A stretch of DNA of 64,000 bases, taken from Trichomonas vaginalis G3 (Eukaryota > Parabasalia > Trichomonadida > Trichomonadidae). Below are positions 9,945-19,352 of the stretch, piece by piece; within the stretch, counting starts at the first letter, position 1, and the number at the start of each line of letters is the position of its first letter. The stretch lies in NCBI RefSeq assembly GCF_026262505.1, contig NC_067204.1:9023797-9087796 (forward strand), written 5' to 3'. Position numbers and translations under genes: made by a program. The notes beneath the pieces are model-generated. The model saw only the letters and a list, made by a program, of their open reading frames with translations, ran no database searches and was not told where the DNA came from.

Positions 9945-10340
9945 TTAACCTATCAATTGACTGATGGTAAACAAATTCCATGCATCTCTGTCGCCATTTC
10001 TGTTAATATTTTTGCTGTCATTCATATCATCCACTTCCCCATCCGTTAGCTTTTGAGGATATGCGTTAGAATAGCTGTTCTTAAATGAAGGCTTTTCACC
10101 TTTGAGAGCATAAACTCTATAACTTTCTGCAGACTTTATGTTTGAACCTCCTGAGCCATCATTGACATAAATTTTTATAGGCTTCCACCCTTTGTTCATA
10201 TTCCTGCTTCTTCCCTTAGCTCTTTTGTTCAGTAGTTCTACGTCTTTATACACAGCTCCTGTCTCAGTGAATTCAACAATATTTTCATTCGTTAGCTTTA
10301 CATTCAAACCCTTGTCGAGTATATTGTTCATTTCATACAT
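9945..10340 (-). CDS. E1 unknown protein, ~131 aa
   Basis: Start chosen at the ATG at 10340 (MYEMNNILDKG), because the frame further upstream overlaps the divergent gene at 10366. Basic middle (KRAKGRSRNMNKGWKPIKIYVNDGSGGS), polar C-terminus, no domain recognised. It ends 2 bp from the ATPase stop (convergent). Confidence 0.5.
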   Translation of the reverse strand: MYEMNNILDKGLNVKLTNENIVEFTETGAVYKDVELLNKRAKGRSRNMNKGWKPIKIYVNDGSGGSNIKSAESYRVYALKGEKPSFKNSYSNAYPQKLTDGEVDDMNDSKNINRNGDRDAWNLFTISQLIG

Positions 10341-10365
10341 ATAAAAGGTTTTTATTCTATATGAA

Positions 10366-10980
10366 ATGAGAAGCAAATCCATCTTAGCTGGTGCTGTTAA
10401 TGTTCCAATTGAACCAACATCAAATGTTGACTCACGAACGACAAACAATATTGTCATAAAGAACTATAGTTCAGAGTGTTTGAAAGAAAAAGAACCAGAA
10501 CTTAAGTCGGTGAATTTAAACTCAGCTTCAAACGCTAACGCTACATCAGATGTTAAGTTAGAGTATCCACCACTGGACCAAGTTCTTTCAAGAGAAGCCA
10601 ACGACAACCCTTACACAAATGTTCAAACAAATCCTTCAGATAACGTAGACCATTACCTTCTTCAGTTATATCAAACAATATTACTCAAAGACGATAAGAA
10701 GCTTTTGGTAAATCTTATAAGTAAGAACCAAATAATTCTAACAAAGGAGGACCTTGAAAATGTTATCTCACGAATAACAGGGAAACAATGTGTCATTGAC
10801 TATCTCGACCCTGAAATCGAATGCTGTGGTCAAACGCCAATATTCATGAAAATAGGTAACATCCGCATCATTGAAACACCAGGAACTACAGGAGTTGAGT
10901 TTAAGTATAAATATTCGAACGAGTATACAAAACTTTCAACAGAATATAAACTTTGCTTGAAATATGTTTTAGTAAATTAA
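10366..10980 (+). CDS. E1 protein paired with minor capsid gene, 204 aa
   Basis: Disordered N-terminal half rich in Asn/Ser/Pro. The C-terminal half contains EKEDLENVISRITGKQ and a CCGQTPIFMKIGNIRIIETPG segment. The E2 gene at 36672 has the same architecture, with DISCCGVSYNVIDKIYVMKGG at the matching place, so they are orthologues. In both elements this gene sits next to a jelly-roll-like capsid candidate (11177 in E1, 37258 in E2), suggesting a virion role. Confidence 0.6.
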   Translation: MRSKSILAGAVNVPIEPTSNVDSRTTNNIVIKNYSSECLKEKEPELKSVNLNSASNANATSDVKLEYPPLDQVLSREANDNPYTNVQTNPSDNVDHYLLQLYQTILLKDDKKLLVNLISKNQIILTKEDLENVISRITGKQCVIDYLDPEIECCGQTPIFMKIGNIRIIETPGTTGVEFKYKYSNEYTKLSTEYKLCLKYVLVN

Positions 10981-11216
10981 AGCAACTTATAGTATCTATC
11001 CAAAACTTCTTCAACAGTATCGAATTCATCTTCATAATGCAAACCTAATCTTATTGACTTGGTGCAGTTTTCACTAACACAATATTTTTCTGTTCTCTTG
11101 ACTGACATAACTAACTCATTTGTTTCATCAAACAACAACAACCAAAGTTCATGACCTAATACATAACATTTATACTTTATATTTTTAGCTCTGAGTTCTC
11201 TTGTAAGCTGTTGCAT
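10977..11216 (-). CDS. E1 small protein, 79 aa, unknown
   Basis: Starts at an ATG (MQQLTRELRAKN). Convergent with, and overlapping by 4 bp, the stop of the 204-residue gene. Its own ATG overlaps the 3' end of the next minus-strand gene. No domain seen. Confidence 0.55.
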   Translation of the reverse strand: MQQLTRELRAKNIKYKCYVLGHELWLLLFDETNELVMSVKRTEKYCVSENCTKSIRLGLHYEDEFDTVEEVLDRYYKLL

Positions 11217-11950
11217 TTAATATTTTCTAAAAAGTCAACTTCAACAGTCATTCGCACTGGTGCCTTCAGTTCTACAGGCTCTCCTTGAAAGTCAACAAGT
11301 CTGAATTGCATGTCTTTCAAATTATGAGGACTAATGCGAACCCATTTACCTAAATGAGTTGCTATGACAGGAACGTTTGGAATGAACATTGAATTTACTT
11401 CATAACAGAAGGATTTATATTCTACTGAACCTTTACTATTAACTCCTGAAATACCTGTGACATTAGCTATTTTTGACTCAATGTACAAACAATTGCCATA
11501 ACATACATATGGAACAGATTTCATCTCAATCGTTTTGTCAACACTTTTCAAAGGAAATGTCATATGGTATGCTCCCAAAAGAAGTTGTACTCTATGACTC
11601 ATTCGTGTTATCTTAAACTCCTTCGCATAACTGAACTTCAAAACTCCTGCAATAAGTTTAACATTCATTAAGTTTTCTTCGTTATCCTTGTTTATTGTAG
11701 TATTTATGAGAGCATTTAACACTCCAGCTAATGTTTCCATCTTATATTCTACATTATTGTGAAATCTTATTTCGTGCTTCTTTCCATCTATTTCAATCTC
11801 CATGAAATCTGTTTCGTCAGTTATAACGAATGAAGCAATAGTATTAAAGTCAACCATTCTGAATGCAAGTGGCTCATTCTGTAGACCTAAGTTTGTTTGT
11901 AGTTTTACTGTCCCGTATTCGTTCGGGTATGTACTTTGCAAATAGAACAA
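11177..11950 (-). CDS. E1 penton/minor capsid-like protein, ~257 aa
   Basis: Start set at the ATG at 11950 (MLFYLQSTYPNEYG); the reading frame before it has no better start. Beta-strand-rich throughout. It aligns in layout with the 265-residue E2 protein at 37258 (shared position beside the CCG-motif protein and a similar C-terminal stretch, QFRLVDFQGEPVELKAPVRMTVE against TLTLVDANFVPVKLLCPMYLSMT). This ending, with a V-D-hydrophobic-P-V pattern, is typical of jelly-roll capsid proteins of Polintons and PLVs. Penton identity is inferred. Confidence 0.55.
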   Translation of the reverse strand: MFYLQSTYPNEYGTVKLQTNLGLQNEPLAFRMVDFNTIASFVITDETDFMEIEIDGKKHEIRFHNNVEYKMETLAGVLNALINTTINKDNEENLMNVKLIAGVLKFSYAKEFKITRMSHRVQLLLGAYHMTFPLKSVDKTIEMKSVPYVCYGNCLYIESKIANVTGISGVNSKGSVEYKSFCYEVNSMFIPNVPVIATHLGKWVRISPHNLKDMQFRLVDFQGEPVELKAPVRMTVEVDFLENIKCNSLQENSELKI

Positions 11951-11970
11951 CATTTTATTCTCATTAAAAT

Positions 11971-14900
11971 ATGAGTATAGCTGCATATGCGTATGAAGCT
12001 GACAGAGCTAAACGTTTATATTTTGGTCAATACTCTCTCACACTTACTGACAAATATATTGTTATCAGTGATGGAAATACTGAGAAATATATAACATGGA
12101 AGGACTATGAAAAGTTTGACCCAATTTTAACTCCATGTACTATGCCATTCATAAAGGACGGTGAAGTTGTCATGAAGAACGACACAACAGTATATAAGTC
12201 TGTTCATGAAGCGTTAGAATATATGTTGAATTATAATCCCGAAAGATTTGACCCAAGCACTACGCCATGTGCAATGCCTTTTATTAAGGATAGTGAAATC
12301 GTAAGGGTTCCGAATTCAACGGTTTATACTGCTGTTCAAAACAGTTTACAAAACATTTTAGCGAATATCTTTAATTCAGAAACTACAGAAATAAAATTAC
12401 CATATATAACAGATGCTAAAGAAATTAAATCAAAAACGACAACATTATTTACGTCACTTAATGATTTAATGACTTATATCATTAATATTCCTGCACCAAC
12501 TACAGCATTTGATCCAAACTCGACGGTTTGCAGTGTACCTTTCATAAATGACAGTTCAGTAATTGTTTTAAGGGATTCAACAGTTAATGAATCATTAAAG
12601 GCTTCATTAATGAAAATCATTGATTTTAACTCATTCATGAATACATATAATTCATTCATTAATGTTTCATACACTTCTAAAGAAGGTGAGCCAAAAACTA
12701 TAGATAAAGCGGTGTATGAAATAAAAGCACCAATGACGAAATTGAATTCGTTAACTTTTGATGGTGATAGTTCCGTTAACAGCATGACATCCGGAAAAAC
12801 GATTTTAACGAAAGAATATTTAAAATCTCATGTTAGTGAGTTCGTTGAAATTGAAAAAGCAGGTGGAATTAAGTTCGATCCACTGAATTTCATTTTCAGC
12901 TTAGCGAATGCGGGTATTAATTTTGCTGAATGGACAACAATACAGAGTGAAATAAATGCAATATGGACGTTTTTGGGGTCAAAAGCGGGAATGGGTGAGC
13001 TTGTAAATGCTGCAAGAACATTAGGTGAAACAGGAAATTTTGTAGATGGTTTTAAAAGACTTGTTTCAAATGTTTTAACAAACACAAAGAAATTATTTAG
13101 ATATACCGTACATAACGGACGGATTTTCGAACAGGTAGCAACAAACCCTCCGGTTATGACTGCGTTGATGATGGTTAGAGACATAAAGCCGCGTAACGAC
13201 GGAAACGAAGAAGAGAAGAAACCAGAGGATACTGGTCGGGTTATTCGAGACATTAAAAACGTGTATCCTGAAGTTATTGATTTATTTAGAGGCGTTAATG
13301 ATTCGATTTCAAAACATTCTATAACCCTCGATGAAGAGAATAAATTAACAGATTATATATTCGTCATTATTGCAGAACTAATGAAGAGAATAAATGAAAA
13401 AGGTATAGCTGATATCATTAATGTAAGCGATGTAATGATGAAAAGAAATTTTGACTCATTATTTACAAAACCGAAAACAGAATATAGTCTTTATGATGTA
13501 ATTACGGAATTAATGAAGAAAATAAATGATAATAAGAGTTCTGGAGGAAGAGTTGAATTAGAAGTGAATGATGTTAATGAGAAATTAGATAATAAAGCAG
13601 ATAAAAACCATGTTCATTATATAAGTTCAGATGAACAGATTATAACGGACTACCATGGATATTTAACACGAACTGAAGAAGTGAAGACGGAAGATGTTAA
13701 TGAAAGAAGATATAAATACATTCGTGCTAAAGGTTATGACATACACTGTACTGTACAGTATGACACAAGTAAAGCACCAGAAGCATTTGGTTATAACGAT
13801 GAAATTTATGCTTCTAGTTTCTCTGTTAACGGTGTATTAGTTGAACCAAGATTTACTTTGAGAGTTAAGTCAAAAATAACCGTTGAAGATGCTATTAAAA
13901 GTAAAGCTGACAAAGATGAACTTGACGCAACGAACAAAGTTTTGAAATCTCATAAACACAATATCTCCGATATAAATGAACTTCAAGCTACATTAAATAG
14001 TAAAGCTGACAAAGATGAACTTGACGCAACGAACAAAGTTTTGAAATCTCATAAACACAATATCTCCGATATAAATGAACTTCAAGCTACATTAAATAGT
14101 AAAGCAGATAAGAACCATACACATGAATCCTTCACTACTGTTAGAGCAGACGATGTAATATTGAACTATACCCTTGGTTCAAGTGCACCTTCATTAAATC
14201 CGAGTACAAGCGTAAAAGATACACTAAACAATTTAGATAACAGATGTATGAACATTGAAGGTCATGCCAGAAACTTTGAAGCATACGAACTACCAGCAAT
14301 GTTAGATAAGAAAGCCGACAAAACTTATGTAGATGAAAATTATGCAAAGAAGTCGGAAGTAAATGCTGCGCTTAATGGAAAAGCCGACAAGAACCATACA
14401 CATGAAGAATTTCAAACAATCAAGATTAAAGAAATTAAAGCATGCATCGAAATAGTAACAAAAACAGGAAGAAACGGTTTAATAACAAACAACATAATAT
14501 TAAAGATGGCAATAAAGTTATAAACGTTAAACATGAGCTTCAAACAATGAAAGCTCAGGTTATTCAAACCATATATCCTGTTGGTTCTATTTATACGTCA
14601 ATGAATTCAACAAATCCAGAAACAGTTTTAGGTTTTGGTACGTGGCAGCAGATTGTAGACAAATTCTTATACTGTGCTAACTCTTCAAAGCAAACAGGTG
14701 GTTCGAAGAAAATTAAAGAAGCAAACCTTCCACCGCACACTCATACAGGAACGACAAACACAACAGGAAATCATTCACATTCAATAACAAAAAGAGGTTA
14801 TATAAATCTTGCAGCGGGTTCGGATAGATGGGGAATGAATAGATATGATATCACAACTGACCCAGTAGATTCAAGCACAGGTATTTTCTGTGGAACCGCA

Positions 14901-14999
14901 GGAAATCATTCACATACATTTACAACAAATCCAACAGGCTCGGGTGAAGATTATATGCCACCTTATATGACAGTTTATGCATGGTACCGCGTTCAATGA
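11971..14999 (+). pseudogene. E1 fibre locus (phage tail-fibre/collar type)
   Basis: Starts MSIAAYAYEADRAKR. The N-terminal part has four degenerate repeats with FDPxxTPCxMPFIKD. The central and late part has collagen-like coiled fibre repeats of the KADKNHTH and LNSKADKDELDATNK type. Two of these units (about 13,900-14,100) are near-identical tandem copies. The far end carries a tail-collar-like head: YPVGSIYTS, GFGTWQQI, HTHTGTTNTTGNHSH and a closing PPYMTVYAWYR. These motifs are standard in bacteriophage receptor-binding fibres. The locus is broken (about one break). The E2 counterpart is 50353-51756. Confidence 0.8.
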
Positions 15000-15039
15000 A
15001 CGCGCTTGAGCCTAGAATAAAATCTTTATTTTTACATAA

Positions 15040-16125
15040 ATGAGTTTGAAAGAAGTATTCGAACAACATCCATGGAGGTCATTTAAGAAGTTCAATGAAG
15101 CAGCAAAAAGTTGGGGATTTACTAACAGAGCTGAAGTGAAAAGGTTCTTTGACAAAAATGTTGTACATCAAACAAAAATAAACCCTTACGACTACTTTTT
15201 ACCAATTTACTCCAACACTCCCGACGCATACCAATTTGACACTCTCATTCAAAGCAGAAATGGAGGACATAAACCATTCCTCATCTTCATTAATGTTAAC
15301 ACTCGTAAAGCATATGCATATCCAATGAGGAATAAAGGAACTCGTGAAGTGTTAAGAGTTTTACAAAAGTTTGTAGCAGAACATAGCCCAAGTACTTTAA
15401 CATCAGACCAAGACAGTGCATACCTCAGCAATGAAATCACAGATTTTCTCATTAAGCATAACATAACTCACTACACTACTGAAGACCATAACCATAACAT
15501 ACTCGGCATCATAAACCGCTTCATAAGGACTCTCAGAGATTTAAATCAAGAGCGAGACTTTACCGAAGAAACAATGAAACATTTTCTCGAAGTATATAAT
15601 TCCTCAACACATTCTACAACAGGACATACACCAAATTCAATGACACAACAACAAGAAGAAAAGTATATACAAAAGAAACGAAGCCAAACACAAAATATCA
15701 GAAATTCAACACAATTTACCCTCATTCCTGGTACAAAAGTTCGTGTAGTTCTTGACGACAAACCGTTGACAAAGAAACGTTTAAGGTTAAGTCGAAATTA
15801 TTATATCGTAGACTCTACGCAAGGTAATGGATATCTTATAAAAGCTGCCGACGACTCCATTGCATTTTACCCTCGACATAAATTAGTTGAAAGTAGTAAT
15901 GGCAAACTTGCTGAAACCATTGACGAAGCAAAGCGAGGAGTGGTTATTGAAATACTTGGCTATAACACAAACGATGACACTTATAAAGTAAGATATGAAG
16001 GAGGCGTTGAAGATGTTATACCATCTAAGAACTTGAGAGAATCTAAACCAACACATCTGGGACCATTAGAGCGGGAGTACTGGAAAGACAAAAATATGCC
16101 AGAAAGAATAAGAAAGTTCTTCTAA
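15040..16125 (+). CDS. E1 integrase with chromodomain-like tail
   Basis: 361 residues, open from an ATG at 15040, preceded by TTTATTTTTACATAA. The retroviral-type (RVE) integrase core spans about residues 60-190, with YQFDTLIQ, TSDQDSAYLS and HNHNILGIINRF around the catalytic positions. The C-terminal region (about 295-335, EILGYNTNDDTYKVRYEGG) resembles the chromodomain found on many Polinton integrases. The enzyme joins element ends to target DNA and makes the short target duplication. The frame looks whole in length. Confidence 0.85.
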   Translation: MSLKEVFEQHPWRSFKKFNEAAKSWGFTNRAEVKRFFDKNVVHQTKINPYDYFLPIYSNTPDAYQFDTLIQSRNGGHKPFLIFINVNTRKAYAYPMRNKGTREVLRVLQKFVAEHSPSTLTSDQDSAYLSNEITDFLIKHNITHYTTEDHNHNILGIINRFIRTLRDLNQERDFTEETMKHFLEVYNSSTHSTTGHTPNSMTQQQEEKYIQKKRSQTQNIRNSTQFTLIPGTKVRVVLDDKPLTKKRLRLSRNYYIVDSTQGNGYLIKAADDSIAFYPRHKLVESSNGKLAETIDEAKRGVVIEILGYNTNDDTYKVRYEGGVEDVIPSKNLRESKPTHLGPLEREYWKDKNMPERIRKFF

Positions 16126-16154
16126 ACTTTTTCGTTAGATGTAAATCAGACAAA

Positions 16155-16213
16155 AATATATTTTAGGTGAAGAGGTGAGATTTCACCTCTTTTTTCACCT
16201 GTTTTTTCACCCT
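16155..16213. repeat. Dispersed palindrome, copy 2
   Basis: AGGTGAAGAGGTGAGATTTC then ACCTCTTTTTTCACC and GTTTTTTCACCC. Lies 30 bp after the integrase stop and before the first KilA-N-region gene. Confidence 0.85.
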
Positions 16214-16274
16214 CACCGCTTAGCGGCTCAGACCCTTTGGGTCTCGTGAATTTTCATGAATTTCCTTAAGATAG

Positions 16275-16320
16275 AAAAAATAAAGTTAGTTTTATTTTTA
16301 TTTATTTTTTTATTTTGTAT
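16275..16320 (+). promoter_or_regulatory. Recurrent upstream sequence of the KilA-N region
   Basis: About 45 bp of T-rich sequence beginning TAAAGTTAGTTTTATTTTTA and ending TATTTTGTAT. It is identical at 18251-18290 and closely similar at 17560-17590, with a related form before the E2 KilA-N gene (42000-42040, reverse). Each copy ends 10-20 nt before an ATG, often through GTAAGAACAG. Confidence 0.7.
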
Positions 16321-16327
16321 AAAAGAT

Positions 16328-16918
16328 ATGATTTCAACAATCGGCACAACAACAATTCAAACAACTACAGCACCAAACTCGCTAGTCATGAATCCTACGT
16401 CAATGTTGGTAGAGATGAAAAGCTTTATTCCTTCTTCATATACTTTTGAGACAGAAATACAAAGAATTAAGCAAGAACTTTTAACAAGTAATTTAGACTG
16501 TAGTGCGAAAGATGAAACAAATGAACAGTATCTTTATGACATGCAGGACATTATTGACCATTTACCCAAATTGCCTGAAATTCAGCAGCAAAAACTAACT
16601 ATTCATGAATTCGATGAAATAGAAGTGAAACCAACTGATTCAGTAGAAATAAAGAAGTTCATACGTAAAGTAAACTATGAATTCCTTGGTTTTCATTGCA
16701 ACCATAAAGTTATAAACAAAGATTGCGACATGGTATATAAGAACATCTCTGACATATATAAATCTGGGGAGTTTAAGACATACGACAACTTTGTTTCATT
16801 AGTTGCTGAATGTGTATGGCAGATAAGAGATAAAGATAAAAGATGTAAAATATGGAATGGACAAATAAAACCAACAACTTTTGAGTTAAAGAAAACCATT
16901 GACGCCTTAGTTTTCTAG
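16328..16918 (+). CDS. E1 unknown protein, 197 aa
   Basis: The ATG at 16328 (MISTIGTTTIQTTT) is chosen because it follows the recurrent upstream sequence as in the two KilA-N genes. The longer frame from 16256 would add a hydrophobic segment encoded by that T-rich promoter. Central acidic region and a Cys-containing C-terminal half (GFHCNHKVINKDC...ECVWQIRDKDKRCKIW). No family recognised. Confidence 0.6.
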   Translation: MISTIGTTTIQTTTAPNSLVMNPTSMLVEMKSFIPSSYTFETEIQRIKQELLTSNLDCSAKDETNEQYLYDMQDIIDHLPKLPEIQQQKLTIHEFDEIEVKPTDSVEIKKFIRKVNYEFLGFHCNHKVINKDCDMVYKNISDIYKSGEFKTYDNFVSLVAECVWQIRDKDKRCKIWNGQIKPTTFELKKTIDALVF

Positions 16919-16932
16919 CAGGTCAAATTTCA

Positions 16933-17268
16933 ATGTATAACGCAAAAATGAATCCGCAATGTTCAAAATGTAAAGCAGCAATGAGGAAATATAACTACTC
17001 CGTCAAAGAGATAGAACGTATGAGAAACGACTATGCTGACTTAAAGAAAGAAGTAGAGAAACCAGCAGACGATAAAATGGACATGTTAGCATTTCTGAAC
17101 AAAAACTATCCAACAGCTGACGATTTCCTTCTATCTGACGTCAAGAAGAAGTATAAAGAAACTTTCGACATTGTTAAAACTTTTGACATACTGACAGAAG
17201 AAATAGAAGCTACGAAATTGTTTAGAATTTCAAATATACATCGTACAATTCATGTAAAACGCTTATAA
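16933..17268 (+). CDS. E1 small coiled protein, 111 aa
   Basis: Starts at an ATG 15 bp after the previous stop (MYNAKMNPQCSKCKAAMRKY). It opens with a CxxC pair, then charged helix (VKEIERMRNDYADLKKEVEK). It ends in CATGTAAAACGCTTATAA, a phrase that recurs at 17430 and, in variant form, at 18207, marking a repeat boundary. Confidence 0.6.
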   Translation: MYNAKMNPQCSKCKAAMRKYNYSVKEIERMRNDYADLKKEVEKPADDKMDMLAFLNKNYPTADDFLLSDVKKKYKETFDIVKTFDILTEEIEATKLFRISNIHRTIHVKRL

Positions 17269-17276
17269 AATAACTG

Positions 17277-17337
17277 GGGTGAAAAATTAGGTGAGAAAGG
17301 AGGTGAAATCTCACCTCTTCACCTAAAATATATTTTT
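17277..17337. repeat. Dispersed palindrome, copy 3
   Basis: GGGTGAAAAATTAGGTGAGA, core AGGTGAAATCTCACCT, then CTTCACCTAAAATATATTTT. Immediately after the 111-residue gene. Confidence 0.85.
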
Positions 17338-17455
17338 ATTGAATTCAGCAACAAAATTCTGAGTAAAATAATTTTTAGGGCATGTGTCAAACCGTTGAGT
17401 TTTCACAAAATTTAAAAAATAACGTTTACCATGTAAAACGCTTATAAAATAACTG

Positions 17456-17516
17456 GGGTGAAAAATTAGGTGAGAAAACAGGTGAAATCTCACCTCTTCA
17501 CCTAAAAATATTTTTA
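17456..17516. repeat. Dispersed palindrome, copy 4
   Basis: Same arrangement as copy 3, with core AGGTGAAATCTCACCT. It lies about 90 bp upstream of the KilA-N/GIY-YIG gene. Confidence 0.85.
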
Positions 17517-17602
17517 TTGAATTCAGCAACAAAAATAATGAATTTCATTAGTTAGAAAAATAACGCTAATTTTATTTTTTTATTTTGTATGTAAGAACAG
17601 TA

Positions 17603-18214
17603 ATGACAAACATTGAGTTTGAAACAGTTAGAAAGATTGACAATGACACCAAAGTGGTTAGAATAGGTGATTTAAACGTAAGATACTCAAAGAAATACAA
17701 CAAATATTCTTTGTCAGACATTATATCTCCATCTGGAAAGAAAACAAACGACTGGGTTAGAAATGCTTCAACTCAGAAAATTTTGACAAGAAATCCTGAG
17801 CTTATGATATCAGTAGCATTTCATGGAACAAGAGCATATCTTATAGACAAAAGTCTTATACCAATAGTTTTGTTATGGTTAGGCCCAGTTGTTGGATATA
17901 ACTTCATAACTTATGGTTCATTCGACTCAGAACGTTGCAGTGAAGGCTTACTTTACATCGTTCAGAAACCGAAGGACTTCAATACAAAGAGATATAAGAT
18001 AGGAAGAACATATAATATAACTCAAAGATATGACAGTACAGTCAATAGAGTCAAGGTTGTGTTCGTTAATGATATGAGAGCTGCTGAAACAGAACTGCTT
18101 GAAGTTTTTGAGAAAATGTATGGTGCTCCCATGAAAGGTAAAGAAACGTTTGAAGTAGATGAGATAGATAAAGCTATAAAATTATTTGACGAAGTTGCTG
18201 AAAAATACATGTAA
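17603..18214 (+). CDS. E1 KilA-N protein with T5orf172/GIY-YIG-like domain
   Basis: About 203 residues from the ATG at 17603 (MTNIEFETVRK), which follows TATTTTGTATGTAAGAACAG. The N-terminal half (Y-N-KYSLSDIISPSGKKTNDWVRNASTQKIL) resembles the KilA-N DNA-binding fold of large DNA viruses and phages. The C-terminal half (GLLYIVQKPKDFNTKRYKIGRTYNITQRY...AETELLEVF...GKETFEVD) matches the T5orf172 branch of the GIY-YIG nuclease-like superfamily. That combination is known from poxvirus, iridovirus and phage Bro-like proteins. It probably binds DNA and may cut it. Frame looks intact. Confidence 0.75.
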   Translation: MTNIEFETVRKIDNDTKVVRIGDLNVRYSKKYNKYSLSDIISPSGKKTNDWVRNASTQKILTRNPELMISVAFHGTRAYLIDKSLIPIVLLWLGPVVGYNFITYGSFDSERCSEGLLYIVQKPKDFNTKRYKIGRTYNITQRYDSTVNRVKVVFVNDMRAAETELLEVFEKMYGAPMKGKETFEVDEIDKAIKLFDEVAEKYM

Positions 18215-18302
18215 AGCGTTTATTTTTAACATTTCTTTAACACAGAAAAATAAAGTTAGTTTTATTTTTATTTATTTTTTTATTTTGTATGTAAGAACAG
18301 AT

Positions 18303-19130
18303 ATGTCAACATCAGAGAACACAACAACTGCTATCGTTCATGAAGCCATAAATGAAGAATACGAGTACATACAATATAACAAACAACTTCGCCTCATTCG
18401 TTCGGTCAAAGATGACATGTACCAAATGCAAAGTATAATGAATGCTCTTCGTTCTACAAAGCAATCATATCATTGGTTTGAAAACCAACAGACAAAAGAA
18501 CTTTTAGAAGAATTTCCTCATATGATTGCTTCCCTCGGAAAACCGAGAGAAGAGATTCCGTACGAAAATCGCAAGAATTTGGCTCCTGGTTTGAAAGGAT
18601 ATTATGTTCATAGACTTTTAGTAAATGCTGTAGCAATGTGGGCTTCACCTCGTTATGCTTGTTATATTTTCATGATGTTAGATGAACTATATAAAGCAGA
18701 ACGTGGAGAGATGGAAAAGAAACTTCAAGCAAAAAATGAAGTCATTGAATCCAAAGACAAAAGCATACAGAATAGAATACCGCGTTCAGTACCAAAAGGA
18801 AAGGAAAAGAGTTATAAGTATATGATATATACTGAAGAGTTGGAGAAAGAAGAAGATAAAGATATGGTTATGTTGCATTTAGTCAGAAGAAACAACAAGA
18901 GCTTTTATGACCTCGCTAAAATATATAAATCTGACAGAAACTGGTTCTATCGTGAAAACTTACCGATTTCAATGACTCCGAATGAGCAAATAAAGGAAAT
19001 TGTCAAAAATACTCTTCCTCAAACACATTATGATATTAGAGGTTGTACAATACTTACATTCAAAGAAGACTTACCGCTACTGAAGGAAAAAATAACAGAA
19101 TATTTCGATAACTTCAAAGAGGAAGAATAA
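18303..19130 (+). CDS. E1 KilA-N family protein
   Basis: 275 residues from the ATG at 18303 (MSTSENTTTAIVHEAINE). KilA-N-like signature YHWFENQQTKELLEE...GLKGYYVHRLLVNAVAMWASPRYACYIFMMLDELY (about residues 60-140), then a coiled linker and a C-terminal region (YDLAKIYKSDRNWFYRENLPISMTPNEQ...) nearly identical to the E2 gene at 41177. The near-identity across two otherwise divergent elements implies recent exchange. KilA-N proteins bind DNA; what this one targets is unknown. Confidence 0.75.
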   Translation: MSTSENTTTAIVHEAINEEYEYIQYNKQLRLIRSVKDDMYQMQSIMNALRSTKQSYHWFENQQTKELLEEFPHMIASLGKPREEIPYENRKNLAPGLKGYYVHRLLVNAVAMWASPRYACYIFMMLDELYKAERGEMEKKLQAKNEVIESKDKSIQNRIPRSVPKGKEKSYKYMIYTEELEKEEDKDMVMLHLVRRNNKSFYDLAKIYKSDRNWFYRENLPISMTPNEQIKEIVKNTLPQTHYDIRGCTILTFKEDLPLLKEKITEYFDNFKEEE

Positions 19131-19178
19131 AAAAATCTAAGCTATATTTTTTATAAAATTTATCTCATATGAAAGAAC

Positions 19179-19334
19179 ATGAATTTAGAATATTCGGAAC
19201 TCATGACAGAAGAAGAGAACGAACAACATGTAAAAGATTATGCAAAATTTCTGAAGGTATATAAAGCTTATGAAAAAGCGTATGAAAAGTTTATACATTG
19301 GGGAATTGTTGTAAAATGTCGATATGAAGACTAA
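19179..19334 (+). CDS. E1 very small protein, 51 aa
   Basis: ATG at 19179, read as MNLEYSELMTEEENEQHVKD then a Lys/Tyr-rich helix (FLKVYKAYEKAYEKF) to the stop at 19332. It is preceded by TATTTTTTATAAAATTTATC. Small, charged, helical, no family recognised. Confidence 0.45.
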   Translation: MNLEYSELMTEEENEQHVKDYAKFLKVYKAYEKAYEKFIHWGIVVKCRYED

Positions 19335-19352
19335 CCAAAAATATATTTTTGC

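Larger units (their letters stand above)
17251..17534. repeat. Direct repeat, 179-bp spacing, carrying palindrome copies
   Basis: A segment of about 105 bp starting CATGTAAAACGCTTATAAAA occurs at 17251 and again at 17430. It includes one dispersed palindrome each and ends GAATTCAGCAACAAAA. The same GAATTCAGCAACAAAA also follows the palindrome in E2 at about 42119. Confidence 0.85.
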
